This document shows, one piece after another, positions 13,741 through 24,953 of a DNA stretch of 64,000 bases (its first letter is position 1; each line of letters opens with the position of its first letter). The DNA comes from Allantophomopsis cytisporea (lineage: Eukaryota > Ascomycota > Leotiomycetes > Phacidiales > Phacidiaceae). The notes beneath the pieces were generated by a model that was not told the origin of the DNA, did not search any database, and saw only the letters and a list, made by a program, of their open reading frames with translations. The DNA is taken from assembly GCA_024752435.1 (NCBI GenBank), contig CP103036.1, forward strand, positions 496,001 to 560,000. Reading direction: 5' to 3'. The position numbers and the translations under genes were made by a program.

Positions 13741-16700
13741 ATGTCTTCGGCAGCGCTGCAAGCAGCACCGCATCAGTCGTCCACAGTCACCGCCCTGGCC
13801 AGCAACTCACCGACAGCTGCGCCTATCTCAACCAACCGACAGTACACGTCTCAAGGTCAACAGTCAAGGGACCAGTACTACAGCCAACAAGGCCCAAACG
13901 CGTCGTCGCCAACTTCCACTCGCCGACCATCTCGACGTCCCAGTGAGAATGGCGCACCCGCCAATGGTCAATCACAACAATATTATGCTTCGACATCAAA
14001 CCCCTCCGACTCCTCACCGATAGCGACCTCTCGCACTGCGAATCACACATCATCATTATCATCATCATCATCGGCCGCTGCTACTGCTGCGTTAGATCGT
14101 GGTCCACCCATCGCTCCCCCCCGGACATCCTCCAATCAACAGAGAAATTCAGGGACTGCAGCAGCTGCAGCCTCTGCAGCTTCTCGGCCTTCCAGCTCAA
14201 GACGAGCTCAGAACGAGCATCACGGCAGGGCCTCCATGGACGGCCAACATCGCTCGGATCGCGAATTGACGAACGGTGGTGGAGATCGATCAAAAGACGA
14301 CGCAATGGCTGCTGCCGCGGCTGCATCCCGCTCACGACAGCGAACTGACCAGAGACAGCATGAACAATTACCCTACCGATCAAACAGCAATCGTGAGAAC
14401 CGACAAACAGATGCGGCTGTGGTGGCTACCCGATCGAGGCATGCTGGCAGTGCTGCACAATCACCAACGGCTCCATCAAGGGAGGCCAGTGAAGTGCTGA
14501 ACCGCATAGTTGTCAGCCAACCCGAGGTCGACGTGGAGCGGGAACAGGAAAGGTTGGCAGAGGCGGTGCCGATATCTACTCGTGAGGTACCCGAAACTCA
14601 GGAGGAAAATATCAGGGGTCCACGAAGCAGACAGGACCATTCGAGTTCAAAACGGGAGAAGAGTATGAAGTTTGGTGAATATTTCCTTGGTAACACACTT
14701 GGTGAGGGTGAATTCGGAAAGGTTAAAATGGGGTGGAAGCAAGCAGGAGGTGTTCAGGTGGGTTCATTTCCTTCACATTTGGACCGATGGTTTACTGACA
14801 CCACACAGGTTGCTATCAAGCTCATTCGCAGGGACAGTGTAGGCACAAACCCAACCAGATTGGCCAAGATCTACCGTGAGATCGCCATTCTTCGAGAAAT
14901 ATCGCATCCAAATATTGTTCGATTGCACGAGATGGTCGAGACCGATAGATACATCGGTATCATTCTAGAGTATGCTTCAGGGGGCGAATTGTTCGACTAC
15001 ATTCTCAACCACAGATACTTGAAGGATAATGCGGCAAGACGTCTTTTCGCTCAATTGATTTCCGGAGTGGGATATCTACACAAGAAGGGTATTGTTCATC
15101 GTGATCTGAAGCTCGAAAATTTGTTGCTTGATCGAAACCGCAACATTATCATCACAGATTTCGGATTCGCCAATACTTTCAATCCAAAAGATGAACTTGG
15201 TGATGAGGTTGAATATAACCTCTCTAGTAGGGAATATGTGAAGAGAATGGAGCTCGACAAGGTTTTGCCCAACGGCCATCGAAGAGGTGACTTGATGCAG
15301 ACTAGTTGCGGCAGTCCATGTTACGCAGCTCCTGAATTAGTTGTCAGTGACTCTCTGTACACCGGTCGTAAGGTCGATGTATGGAGTTGCGGTGTAATTT
15401 TGGTAAGATGTGTTGTCGAGCAATATATCGGAAAGCTGCTAATATGATATCTAGTATGCCATGCTTGCAGGTTACCTCCCGTTCGATGACGATCCAGCAA
15501 ACCCCGAGGGTGATAACATCAACCTTCTCTATAAGTACATTGTTTCGACACCTTTGACTTTCCCCGAATACGTTACTCCTCATGCCCGCGATCTCTTACG
15601 TCGTATTCTGGTTCCTGATCCACGAAAGCGTGCAGATCTCTTTGAAGTTGCACGACACAGCTGGCTCAGTGAGTATGCTCATGTTGTGGGCTTCATTACC
15701 AGCAGCACCACCACTACTGGGGATATTGCAAACACCACCATTAGCACTGAGGAACAAACCGATGCACCTGGCCTGGTCAGAGCCTCCTCTGTTCGTGAAC
15801 CATCTAGGACCCAGAAGTCGACGCCAAGTGCAGTCGGTGACCTTGCTCGCAAACATGGTAATGTTGATCAGGATGCGGGAGATGCAGGACCACCAAAGAC
15901 CAGCAGGGACAACAAGAGAAAGACTGTGCAAGTCGAGTATGTGGCTCCAAGATCAGAGACTCAACGTGGTGGATCAGCAAGTACGGGTACAGGATCATCG
16001 CCAAGGACTCGTGTTAGATCCAGCGATCAAGGTCCTATTGAGGTTGCTCCTTCCTCGCAGTCTCACAGACGAACCACTTCTACTGCAGACAAGCCATTGC
16101 CACAGGAACCCCAACAAAATGCATCAAGACATTCAGGGTCTCACAGACAACAGCAAAATATGCCACCACCTCACAGCCGTCCAGTCAGAGAGCCGCCGCG
16201 ATCTGTATCGGATACCGCTTTTATGCAACCGTTACATGGCTCTACCGGACGCCCTGCCACTGGTGGATCCATGACTTCTGTGGCCAGCAGGACACCATCT
16301 ATGGGACTACCATCTCGGGGATCTTATGGTCAACCAGTTGCACCTAATGTTACAGGTACTCATGCACGTGGTCAATTGGCACAACCCAACATGGATCGCC
16401 GTGGTAGCAGAGGATATGTTCAGCCGATGCCTCAAACTGACGAGGAAACCCAGTATCAGCAACCGTCGAATTCCCCGGGAATACCACCCAAGCTTGCCAA
16501 GGTTACTGGTTACTCAGAAGGAGATCAACAACCACCACCACCACAAGGAGATGGAAGAGGCCATAAGCGATCGAGCACTGTTGGTGGTATTAGTGAGAAG
16601 ATTTTCGGCCGCTCTGCATCGATGTTCGGCTCAGGACGACAAGAAAAGATTCAGGAGAAATCCAAGAAGTCCTATCCTCCTGTCAGTATGACAAGCCCAA

Positions 16701-17395
16701 TCGGTGAGACCCCGAGACCATCCGGCGAATCTCGACGTCCCACATCTTTCGGCTTCAGCAAGAAGAGAAGCGGGAGTGTTAGTGGATCCGACACCAAATC
16801 GAGACGTTTCTCTCTATTGCCAGCGTCATTTTCTCTCAAAGCCATTGGCATTGGAAAGGAATACGGTACTGCAGGAGCACCTCCATCAACATCTTCTCGC
16901 CCGAGCAGTCGCGGTGGTCCTCTTGATCAGCAAGTCGACGGCTCTTATGAGAGTATAGATAGTCCCTACCAGTCGGATCGACATGGAACATCCACTGCCA
17001 GTCCAACCCAGGCACAGTACAACCGACGTAGATCTCAGCTTCCAGAGCAGCGTCGTGCCTCTTCCTATACAGTTCCCCAACAATCCCAGTACCAGTCCGA
17101 TCAGGCTACCTTACCAAACGAATCCGACATATCTTTCGACCAGCAGAATCAAAACAGACGTGCTACTGGATACCCTCCTGGATTCAACGAGTACGATAAA
17201 CCTTCTACAGTGCAAACTCCGGCTCCAAGTGGCAGAGGCAGTCGAGGTGTCTTGCAAAAGAACAATCGCAAGTTTACAGATGCGTATGATGACGAGTACC
17301 ATGGACACAGTAAGGCAGGAAGTTCCGGGGCGGCCAGAAAAGTTATGGATTTCTTCCGTTTAAGAGGAAGAGCGAGAAACGGCGATGATCGATAA
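13741..17395 (+). CDS. KIN4: Kin4/KfsA-type serine/threonine protein kinase
   Basis: Three exons, 13741-14757, 14809-15402 and 15455-17395, give 1183 residues; introns of 51 and 52 nt are both phase 0. The kinase domain spans about residues 312-607: glycine loop GEGEFGKV, VAIK lysine encoded at the start of exon 2, HRDLKLEN catalytic loop, DFGFAN metal motif, and SCGSPCYAAPE activation segment. A long insert between DFGFAN and the activation loop (VEYNLSSREYVKRM region) is typical of the fungal Kin4-like branch of CAMKL kinases. Yeast Kin4 acts in the spindle-position checkpoint, and Aspergillus nidulans KfsA in septation and conidiation; that role is inferred for this protein. N- and C-terminal flanks are Ser/Gln/Pro-rich and disordered, with a basic C-terminus (VMDFFRLRGRARN) that might bind membrane or partners. 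Intact. Confidence 0.92.
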
Positions 17396-20243
17396 ATCGT
17401 TGCACTTCGAGATTGCATTTCACAAAAATCACCAGGAGAGGAGCATTATGGTTTCTGACTCTTTTATCTGAAACAAACCTCGCGATACCCAGCCTCTTTC
17501 GAATTCCTCTCAACTCTTCTCCTTTCCAGTACTCGGCTTTCCGCTCACAAAGAGCATAGAGTGACCTTTCACCCTGATTTGGTCAGGGAAAGCAAGCCCG
17601 TTTTCTCCCCGGAGTTTTAAAGAACCGCTTTTAATTTGTAGAACTGTTGTCTGTTTTCCTTAGGAAGCGTTGTTTATTTTGCAGAAAGCGTTCATAATAA
17701 GACCATTACCCACCGTCACACCCTCTTGCGATCTTTTTTATGTTTTTATTTTGTTTTGTTCTTTTTTTGTTCTGTTTTTTGTTTTAGTCTCTTGCTACTC
17801 ATCTTTTTTTTTATTGCTCTTTGTTGCTACTGCTGCTGCTTGCTGTTGTTCTTTCTTGGCCCCGTGTTACTGCTGCTACTTTTCAATATCAACATGAAAT
17901 GTTTTGTTTGTGTGGGCGGGCTAGAACGAACGAATGGAAGGGAACAAGAGGGATCGGGCGGGGGGTGTGTGTGGGACGTTGGTTTGAGAGGATGGAAACT
18001 GCGGCGCGGTTTTCGATTCGCGGTGCTTGGGTGCGTTGCTTATTGTGGTCCCACATGGGATGGTGGTGGATAGGGGAGGGAGTATTCGTTTTCGACGGCG
18101 AGAGTAATGGGTGCGTGTGAGGTTAGCTTAGGTTAGATGTTGTATACCAATTGAGAATATCTACCTACGCATGCTGAATCCCTGGGCATTATTTGGTTTT
18201 GTGATGTGATTTGTGATTTTTAGAAGAGGTTGCATGCACTTCACTTAAGGGAAAGTCTGTCAAGAAGAGTGACCATGGCTGGTCATCTTCTGGCTTTGTT
18301 GTGACATCCTAGTGCTGATTCTATGTCTACAAGGCAATTGAGACTTCAACACTCAACCAACACGTCCTATAGTTGCAGTCAATACTTTCCGGTAGTACTT
18401 CATGATGCATCGAGAGAATTCAGTTCCGTAAGTATGGATATGTTCTTCAAACCTCAAGAAGACCTTCTAATCTTCTCACTCATCAAAGCACGCTGAAGCC
18501 GAGACAGGAGCAAACTCCACAGAAGATCTCTAGTCTGCTACTTCAGCAAATTTTTCATCGTGAGTAGAGTAGAGCAGAGCAGAGCAGAGCAGAGCAGAGC
18601 AGAGCAGAGTAGAGCAGAGCAGAGCAGAGCAGAGCAAAGAAGGAGGTTTGGTGTTCTACGCTACGTACCTCGTCTTCAGGTCCTATTCCCTGTCAATCTG
18701 GAAGACATGCGCCTCTCCACACAGAATCCCGATTCTCGAGCCCTCTTTCATCATCTACTAGAGTTGTCTGCAAGAAGGTGCCAGGTAGGGTAAGCAATTG
18801 CAAGTTCGGTCGCTCTATTCGGGAATCTCAGGGCATTGATGGCGTTACTCTCATTCAGCGCCGTTTCGACCTGCCACTTAAGTTTCTGTCACTCAATAGA
18901 GCGGATTGAAGAGTGGAGATCGAGACTATGCTTCTGGGTACTGATGTAGCATATTGGAAATGGGTACACCTGCGTCTGCTCCTACTTTCTCATGGCCTTA
19001 TCTTCTGGGTAGTAAACATGAACTACTCTAAGAACACGCATGCAAGCCCAAATATTTCGGGGAAAACTTCGGCGCTTAGTCCCATTACCTATATCCCGAA
19101 GCTCTAGCACTAAATGCACTTCATCCTGCATGCATGTATACAGAAACAGCTTGGTTCCATCAGACATCGACACACTTACCTTTCTCCTAGGACTCTATGG
19201 ATCGTAACTGCTAGAAGAAGGACACAGATGCCGAGGCTTGAAAGTTGCGGGTATTTTTCCGTAAGGAGGTTCAAGTCGGTATTGTGCTCTCTGCGTGAGA
19301 TTTCAATGATCAAGGTCTGTTGCTGTATCTTGGGATTTTGGGTAGGAGGTTGACATCATTTGCTAGTTTTTGATGGTTGAATGTATAGTGGGTAAAGATG
19401 CATGAACGGAGATTTAGGTGATTGAAGTTGAGAAGTCATGATGTTGTTATCATGAGTAGAACCAACTTGACAAGAATGGTGGGAAACTTATCTCGGTTTA
19501 AGTGGTTGGTTTCAAGCTCACTGATTACTTGAGATCTCACGAGTAGGTCATTCGCGGTATATTCTTTGATTCCAGAGTATCAGTAGATGAGAGACCTTGA
19601 GCTATTTACTTTCGGTGCCATCCATACTTTGCTTATTTTCATTCACCCTCTCTTTGAAGCTGTAGAGCTAGACAAACATAGGGAGTTATTCCTTGGTAGA
19701 AACGACTTAAGTGCTGCACAAGACAAGCTAACAAGCTAAGAAGTCCCATTCCTTCAAACACCATCTATAAAATCTGACACATCAAGATCTCCAAGCAACA
19801 AGCTACCATTAACATTCAGCTAAACAAAAACAACCCGTAAAAAACTGACCTAAAAACACATCTATTACGATTACGCCCATAACCTCTATAGTTCTACTCT
19901 ATGACCCAACACTGGAACAAAGTATGTCTATCTGATGTACACAAACAATGAGGACAAGAACAAGAACAAGAACAACAAAGAGGTATATCAAAACAGAACG
20001 ATATGATAAAGATACAACAGCCCTTTCCAAAAACGGGGTATAGAGCTCCCAAACACCAATAACCAAACCGTAGACCGTAGACCGTAGACCGCAGACCGCA
20101 GACCCCAGAATGAATTACAAGCAGCCGCACCAAGCCAACACCGACAAATGCCCGCCACAAACAACAAGTATTACTTCGATCAGTCGAGCAATGAAGCAAT
20201 GAAGCAAGCAAGCACACAGATGAACACGATCAAAAACGCTAAT
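17396..20243. other. Gene-free 2.8 kb, convergent 3' region
   Basis: Lies between the 3' ends of the convergent kinase and membrane-protein genes. It starts with T-rich probable 3' UTR of the kinase. No open frame has a recognisable motif. A pentamer repeat sits at 18562-18637 and a 7-base GTAGACC repeat near 20069-20104. Confidence 0.5.
18562..18637. repeat. (AGAGC)n pentamer tandem repeat
   Basis: About fifteen copies of AGAGC with two AGAGT variants, read directly. Because the unit is five bases, all frames through it give short repeating peptides; that explains the repetitive open frame here. Confidence 0.93.
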
Positions 20244-22203
20244 CTACCAAAAGCTCAACCGCACAATACTAAATAGCATATTCTGCAAAACATGCACCAT
20301 AACAACAAGGCCAGTAGGCAGAAGCTCCGGCCAAGCCATGAGATCCATCTTGCCTTCAGCGGTGACATTCCGCTCCCAGCCATGGGCAACAATACGACGT
20401 ACACACCAGCCAGCGGCAATCTCACAGGCCCACGTGACGGAAGAAGCCCAGAAGGTGAGGCGGAAGTCGTAGGGTTCGTCGGGGTCGTCGAAGCGGAAAT
20501 AGGGGTAGATGTCTTGGTTGGGGCCGAAGTGCAGGACGAGTATTTGGCCGAGGAAGGCGAGCATGGAGACGTTCTCGGCCAGGGAGCGGATGAAAATGTT
20601 GCGTAAGCAGAATTTTTGGTATGGGCTGTAGGCTTGCCCCGTGAAGTGAAGGAGTTCTAGTACGCTGTGGAAGGACTTGGAGAGGGTTAGTGGCGTGAGG
20701 AAGATGAGACTACTGCTGGATATGGCTTGTAGGATTATGAATTGTTGAGGTGAGCGGAGACGTGCGTATAATGCGCGGACGTAGGTTTGGTAGGTGAGCA
20801 TGAAGTAGCTGAGGACGGATTAGTTTCAAGGACATATGTGTTGGACATATGTGTTGGTTTGGAAGAGAAGGAGACTAACAGTTTGAATATCCAACCGAGA
20901 GGGTAGCTCCCAACTCGCTCTCCATTTTCACCGCCTAGTATCCAGCCAGTCAGACCGTCTAGCAGATGTACAGTCAAAACCCAACTGTATACATAGAAAA
21001 TAGTGTCGATATTGCTGTGTGGCAGGGTCTGAAGATAGATTTCTGCGTATACCTCTCCTAGCACATAAGCCAACAGCCCTATAAATAGTGCCAAGCAAAA
21101 CCACATAAATCGTACAAAACTGGCTGGAATCCATCTCTTCCTCAGCAGCCTTTCTCGAGGTCGTCCACCCTCTAAAGCAACATCTAAAGGAGCATCCGGA
21201 TCGAAAACGCTGGCATTGATAGGTGGTCTTCGGCGGTCTCTTTTTCTGCCATCTACTGTATCATGATTGTCATTGGCAAACCAGGACGACGTAAAAATTC
21301 GTTGGGTTTCGGAAAGTGAGGTTCGAAGTCCCAGGTGCCGTTCATGGTTGGTAAGGATACAGAAAGCCACGATAACAGGCATAGCCATGGTGATGAAAGT
21401 CCATATAATCCACAAAGTGTTGTGCTGAATGTACCATCTCGCTTCGGGTATAAAGTACAAAGGTATGGGTGCGCCCAGAGAAATCGTTATGATAACAGCC
21501 ATAGTCGCTGGAAATCCAATAGATTGCGGCCACCTGAACATATCCATTAGTGAATGTTTTTTGGAAAGGGAGAAAAGGGGAATACCAATTCAAGCTGTAG
21601 ATATTGAAAACCTTCGTCACCCACAACAAAGCCGTGAGATTATAAAAACCATAATACACAAAGAGGAAGAACCAGAAATTGACCTGAACCCTCGCCTCTC
21701 CATGCCCGGGGGCTCTGTACTTGCCCGAACCCGGCAGATCGAATTCATCCGCGTCATCCAGCGGATATTTCGGGAAAGGCAGCGCACACCACGCAACAGT
21801 CTATCCGACACACAATCAGTCTCATGGCAAGCGACAAGAGCCAGCACCGCGCAGAATAACCTACCAAAAGCGCCGGCAAGATAACCAAAACCAGCCAACG
21901 ATCCCACCACCGATCAACAACGCCCCTCACGGCCTCCTGCGTAGGCTGGATCCAAAGCTCCTTCAGCCTCACGAGCAGACTCTTCGCCGGCGCGTCTTCA
22001 TCGCCCAGCCCGCCAAAGATGCTGCCGTATCCGATGCTCGCGCGGCCCCAGAGCATGTCGCCAACGGAGTTGCGCCGGTTCGAGCCATTGCCGGCTGTGT
22101 TCTGGCCCGGGACGGCGCGAAAGCGGCCCAGCAGTGGCGCCGAGTCGTTCCCCGGCCGCGAGTTCCCTTCGCTGCCCTGTTGGAAGTCGAAGAACGAAGG
22201 CAT
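20244..22203 (-). CDS. Conserved fungal multispanning membrane protein, unknown function
   Basis: Four exons on the minus strand, 22203-21865, 21800-21586, 21533-20880 and 20808-20244, join in frame to 590 residues; introns are 64, 52 and 71 nt. The N-terminal 85 residues are soluble, with small-residue and Gly-rich stretches. A membrane anchor follows a basic WWDRW motif near residue 100, and at least six to eight further hydrophobic segments come after (FWFFLFVYYGFYNLTALLW; TMAVIITISLGAPIPLYFI; FMWFCLALFIGLLAYVLGE; the C-terminal LLPTGLVVMVHVLQNMLFSI). Between them lies a charged loop with a KRDRRRPP patch. The exon joins restore continuous hydrophobic segments, which supports the model. 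I have seen no named family for it; similar proteins appear to be widespread in fungi and unnamed. The ATG is 55 bases downstream (in transcript direction) of an 11-copy minisatellite. Confidence 0.8.
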
Positions 22204-22257
22204 TCGGACTGGCGGCTTACATTGTAATCCTGAAGGGGATGGGTGGGATTATGACGA

Positions 22258-22334
22258 CGACAGACGACAGACGACAGACGACAGACGACAGACGACAGAC
22301 GACAGACGACAGACGACAGACGACAGACGACAGA
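22258..22334. repeat. (CGACAGA)11 minisatellite in the promoter/5' leader
   Basis: Eleven perfect tandem copies of a 7-base unit, 77 bases in all, ending 55 bases from the start codon of the minus-strand membrane protein gene. Seen directly. Confidence 0.95.
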
Positions 22335-23046
22335 CGGACTACAACAACGACAAGAGCAACAGCGACAACAATAAACCCACTACAACGAGCGAGGGTCTTT
22401 ATTCTGCGATGTCGGGAAGTGCGTAATCTTTTCTTCTCAATTGTGGATTTCGGAAGATTTTCGCGTTTTCCCAGGGAGAGGATTTGCGGTTGGTGAAAGA
22501 TGGGGAATTGGGTTTATGTGAGGTGAGGTTTAGAGGCTTGCGGGCTTAAGCGGAGGGATTGGTAAAGGCGGTGATGGGGAGGTGCAGGCGTGACAGCGCA
22601 CTCGAGGGCCCGGGCGGATCTAGCCGAGTCATGCGATAAGGTGCCGTAGACTACCAAAGGTATGAATGAATGAGCTGGTGCTCCATAATTGGGCAGTAAT
22701 CGTTTGCGCTTCATGCGATGAGTCGAGTGAGAATCGAATGGTCAATGATAGAATAGATATGTATATCTAGACTTTGGTGTTTTAATGGTTGTATCGGTGA
22801 TAGGAATGAAAGGGATCCAATCTTCAAAGTTGAGGTGAGGTAAAGTGTAAATCCAGATGCTGATTTTATTGTTTTGTTTGGACCCTTGATTTCATGATCT
22901 ATTTATTATTTATTATTTATTTTGTATGTACGTACTACGTATGACTTCAGAGACGCGTAAACACTTGACCCGACTCCCAACACGCTAGAAATTAAAGTGC
23001 CGCAAGACTCCGGAAGACGGAGAGCCTAAGGAAGGTAAGGGAAGGT

Positions 23047-23110
23047 CAAGTCAGGCAGTCAGGCAAGTCAGGCAAGTCAGGCAAGTCAGGCAAGTCAGGC
23101 AAGTCAGGTC
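23047..23110. repeat. (AAGTCAGGC)n tandem repeat
   Basis: About seven copies of AAGTCAGGC, one with a two-base deletion, directly visible. Confidence 0.9.
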
Positions 23111-24047
23111 AGATATGTTGTATGCACATATACATGTACTAATTAAGGTACGGATGTACCTACCAACCTACCTGCCTACCTTAACTCAACCCTTAAGGTA
23201 GCGAATCGGCCCATGAACAACTAACGACGTAGACCCACCCATCTTCAAGCCAAACGAAAAGAAAGAAAAGAAGAAAAAAAAAGTCGTTGGCGCACAACAA
23301 CACTCCCGAAGAACAGCTGCCACAGACAGCGAACAATCAATCAATACACATTACCAGAAAGTCCACAATAGACCATTATATTATCGAAGACGTTTATAAT
23401 CTCAAAGGGAAAGAAGACCAGACCGTGAAAGAAGTCTGAAGACAGCATCCCTCACAATGAATAAATCTCCCTCCCAAGGAAAACGAACCCATAACTTTTT
23501 TTTATCTGCATAGAGCACATGATGATTGAAGACATTAACCCCCATTTCTACCCAGAAAGCACCGGCTATCCTGATAAAAAGAATTATCCCACCAAAGGGC
23601 CACAAAATTTTTGCAGCGTGAGACATCAACAAAAAGTAAACTGACATGACAAAAACAAAACATAACAGAACACACGAAAGGCTTCCACGGCCAACCTCCC
23701 AAAAAGTGATCAACTCTCTATTTATGTTGAATAGACCAAACGAAACAAAAAAATAAAACAAACATGACTAGATAGCCTAGCCAAGCCAGCCCAACGCCGG
23801 GGAAATGTATCCAAATCGCTCCACCAAAATGGATCTCTTTTTCAAGAACAAAATTCAAATTCAAATCCAAAATCTTTGATGATGACGTAGCAAATTTGCC
23901 TTTCTTTTGGATAGTGTCCTTTTCTTTTTCTGCTTCGAGGATTGCATTATCGAGGAGAGTGAGGGTGGGGGAAGGAAGGTAGATATAACATATGGTGTGT
24001 GTGTGTGTGTGTGTGTGTGTGATTGTGTATGTATGTGTGCGTGTGAT

Positions 24048-24953
24048 TTACTCGTCCATGAGAAGAGTCTCGACTGGGGCGGTAAGCTTGTCGCGACCGT
24101 GAAGGAAACCGAGTTCGAGGATGAAGAGGTATCCGAGGAGCTTGCCTCCGAGGTTTTCGACGAGGGAACCAGCAGCAGCGGCAGATCCGCCTGAGAGATT
24201 TGCGCGTCAGAAATAAGAAGAGGTCCAGAGGTTAAGGATTTGAGTGAGTGGGAGGGAGGAGGGATGTTTTTGTTGTGTCTTTCATGACTTACCGGTTGCG
24301 ATGATGTCGTCAACAATGAGCGCAGTCTGTCCTGGCTTCACAGCATCCGATTGGACCTGGAAGAAATCCTCTCCGTACTCCTTCTTGTAGCTAGCAGTCT
24401 CGACTGGGCCAGGAAGCCTAAAAGAGAATAGGGTATGATCAGCTCCGAGAACATCCCAATATGCAAAAGCCGGAAATCCCATCAGGGTGGGATGAATGGA
24501 TGAGTGAGTGAGTGAGTGAGTGAGTCAGTGGGAAGGAAAGAAAGAAAGGAAAAAAAAAGAAAAAAAAACTTACTTGCCGCGCTTGCGAACTGGGACGAAA
24601 GAAGCACCCATTCTCAAGGCCAAGGAAGGACCGAAGAGGAAACCACGGGCATCGAGGGCGACGATGACATCTGGCTTCTTGCCGAAGGCCGTGATGACCT
24701 GCAATTCGAGGGCCTTGAGTAATTCCTCGTGGAGTTGGGGGTCGGCGAAGAGAGGGAGGATGTCGACGAATTCGATGCCCTTGATGGGGAAGTCGGAGAA
24801 GGTGCGCAGGGCGGAGCGAAGTCTCATCTTTGCACTGGCGAGTTCGGAGGTACTGGTGGCATTGGTGGTGGACTCGGACTGCTGTCCCGTGGAGGCATTG
24901 TTGGGTGCGGAGGTGGATGGTGTTGAAACCGAAGGAGCGGCGGAGGCAGACAT
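24048..24953 (-). CDS. APT1: Adenine phosphoribosyltransferase
   Basis: APRT converts adenine and PRPP to AMP in purine salvage. Three exons, 24953-24574, 24417-24293 and 24190-24048, give 215 residues; introns of 156 and 102 nt keep frame (GGC-AA|G and ACC-G|GC). Family landmarks are all present: FPIKGIEFVDILPLF near the N-terminal core, LDARGFLFG with the Arg that contacts the base, VPVRKRGKLPG spanning the first intron, and the PRPP loop ALIVDDIIATGGSA spanning the second intron. An N-terminal Ser/Thr/Ala-rich extension of about 40 residues precedes the conserved part; the yeast protein lacks it. It ends LLMDE. Soluble cytosolic enzyme, and it looks functional. The start is the only ATG before the conserved block. 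Confidence 0.95.

Larger units (their letters stand above)
22204..24047. other. Intergenic 1.8 kb
   Basis: Between the 3' end of the phosphoribosyltransferase gene and the 5' end of the membrane-protein gene, both on the minus strand. It holds the CGACAGA minisatellite, a 9-base AAGTCAGGC array at 23047-23110 and a GT tract at 23994-24021 just past the APT1 stop. A 119-codon hydrophobic frame at 23402-23761 is not supported as a gene. Confidence 0.5.

Noticed and set aside
18560..18793. Frame with repeating Glu-Gln-Ser-Arg-Ala peptide
   Set aside because: Direct product of the AGAGC pentamer array.
22258..22334. CRISPR-like array
   Set aside because: Head-to-tail 7-base units without spacers, in a eukaryotic genome; a plain minisatellite.
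23402..23761. 119-codon hydrophobic minus frame
   Set aside because: Lies in AT-rich 3' DNA of APT1 and its hydrophobicity follows from A/T richness; no family resemblance.
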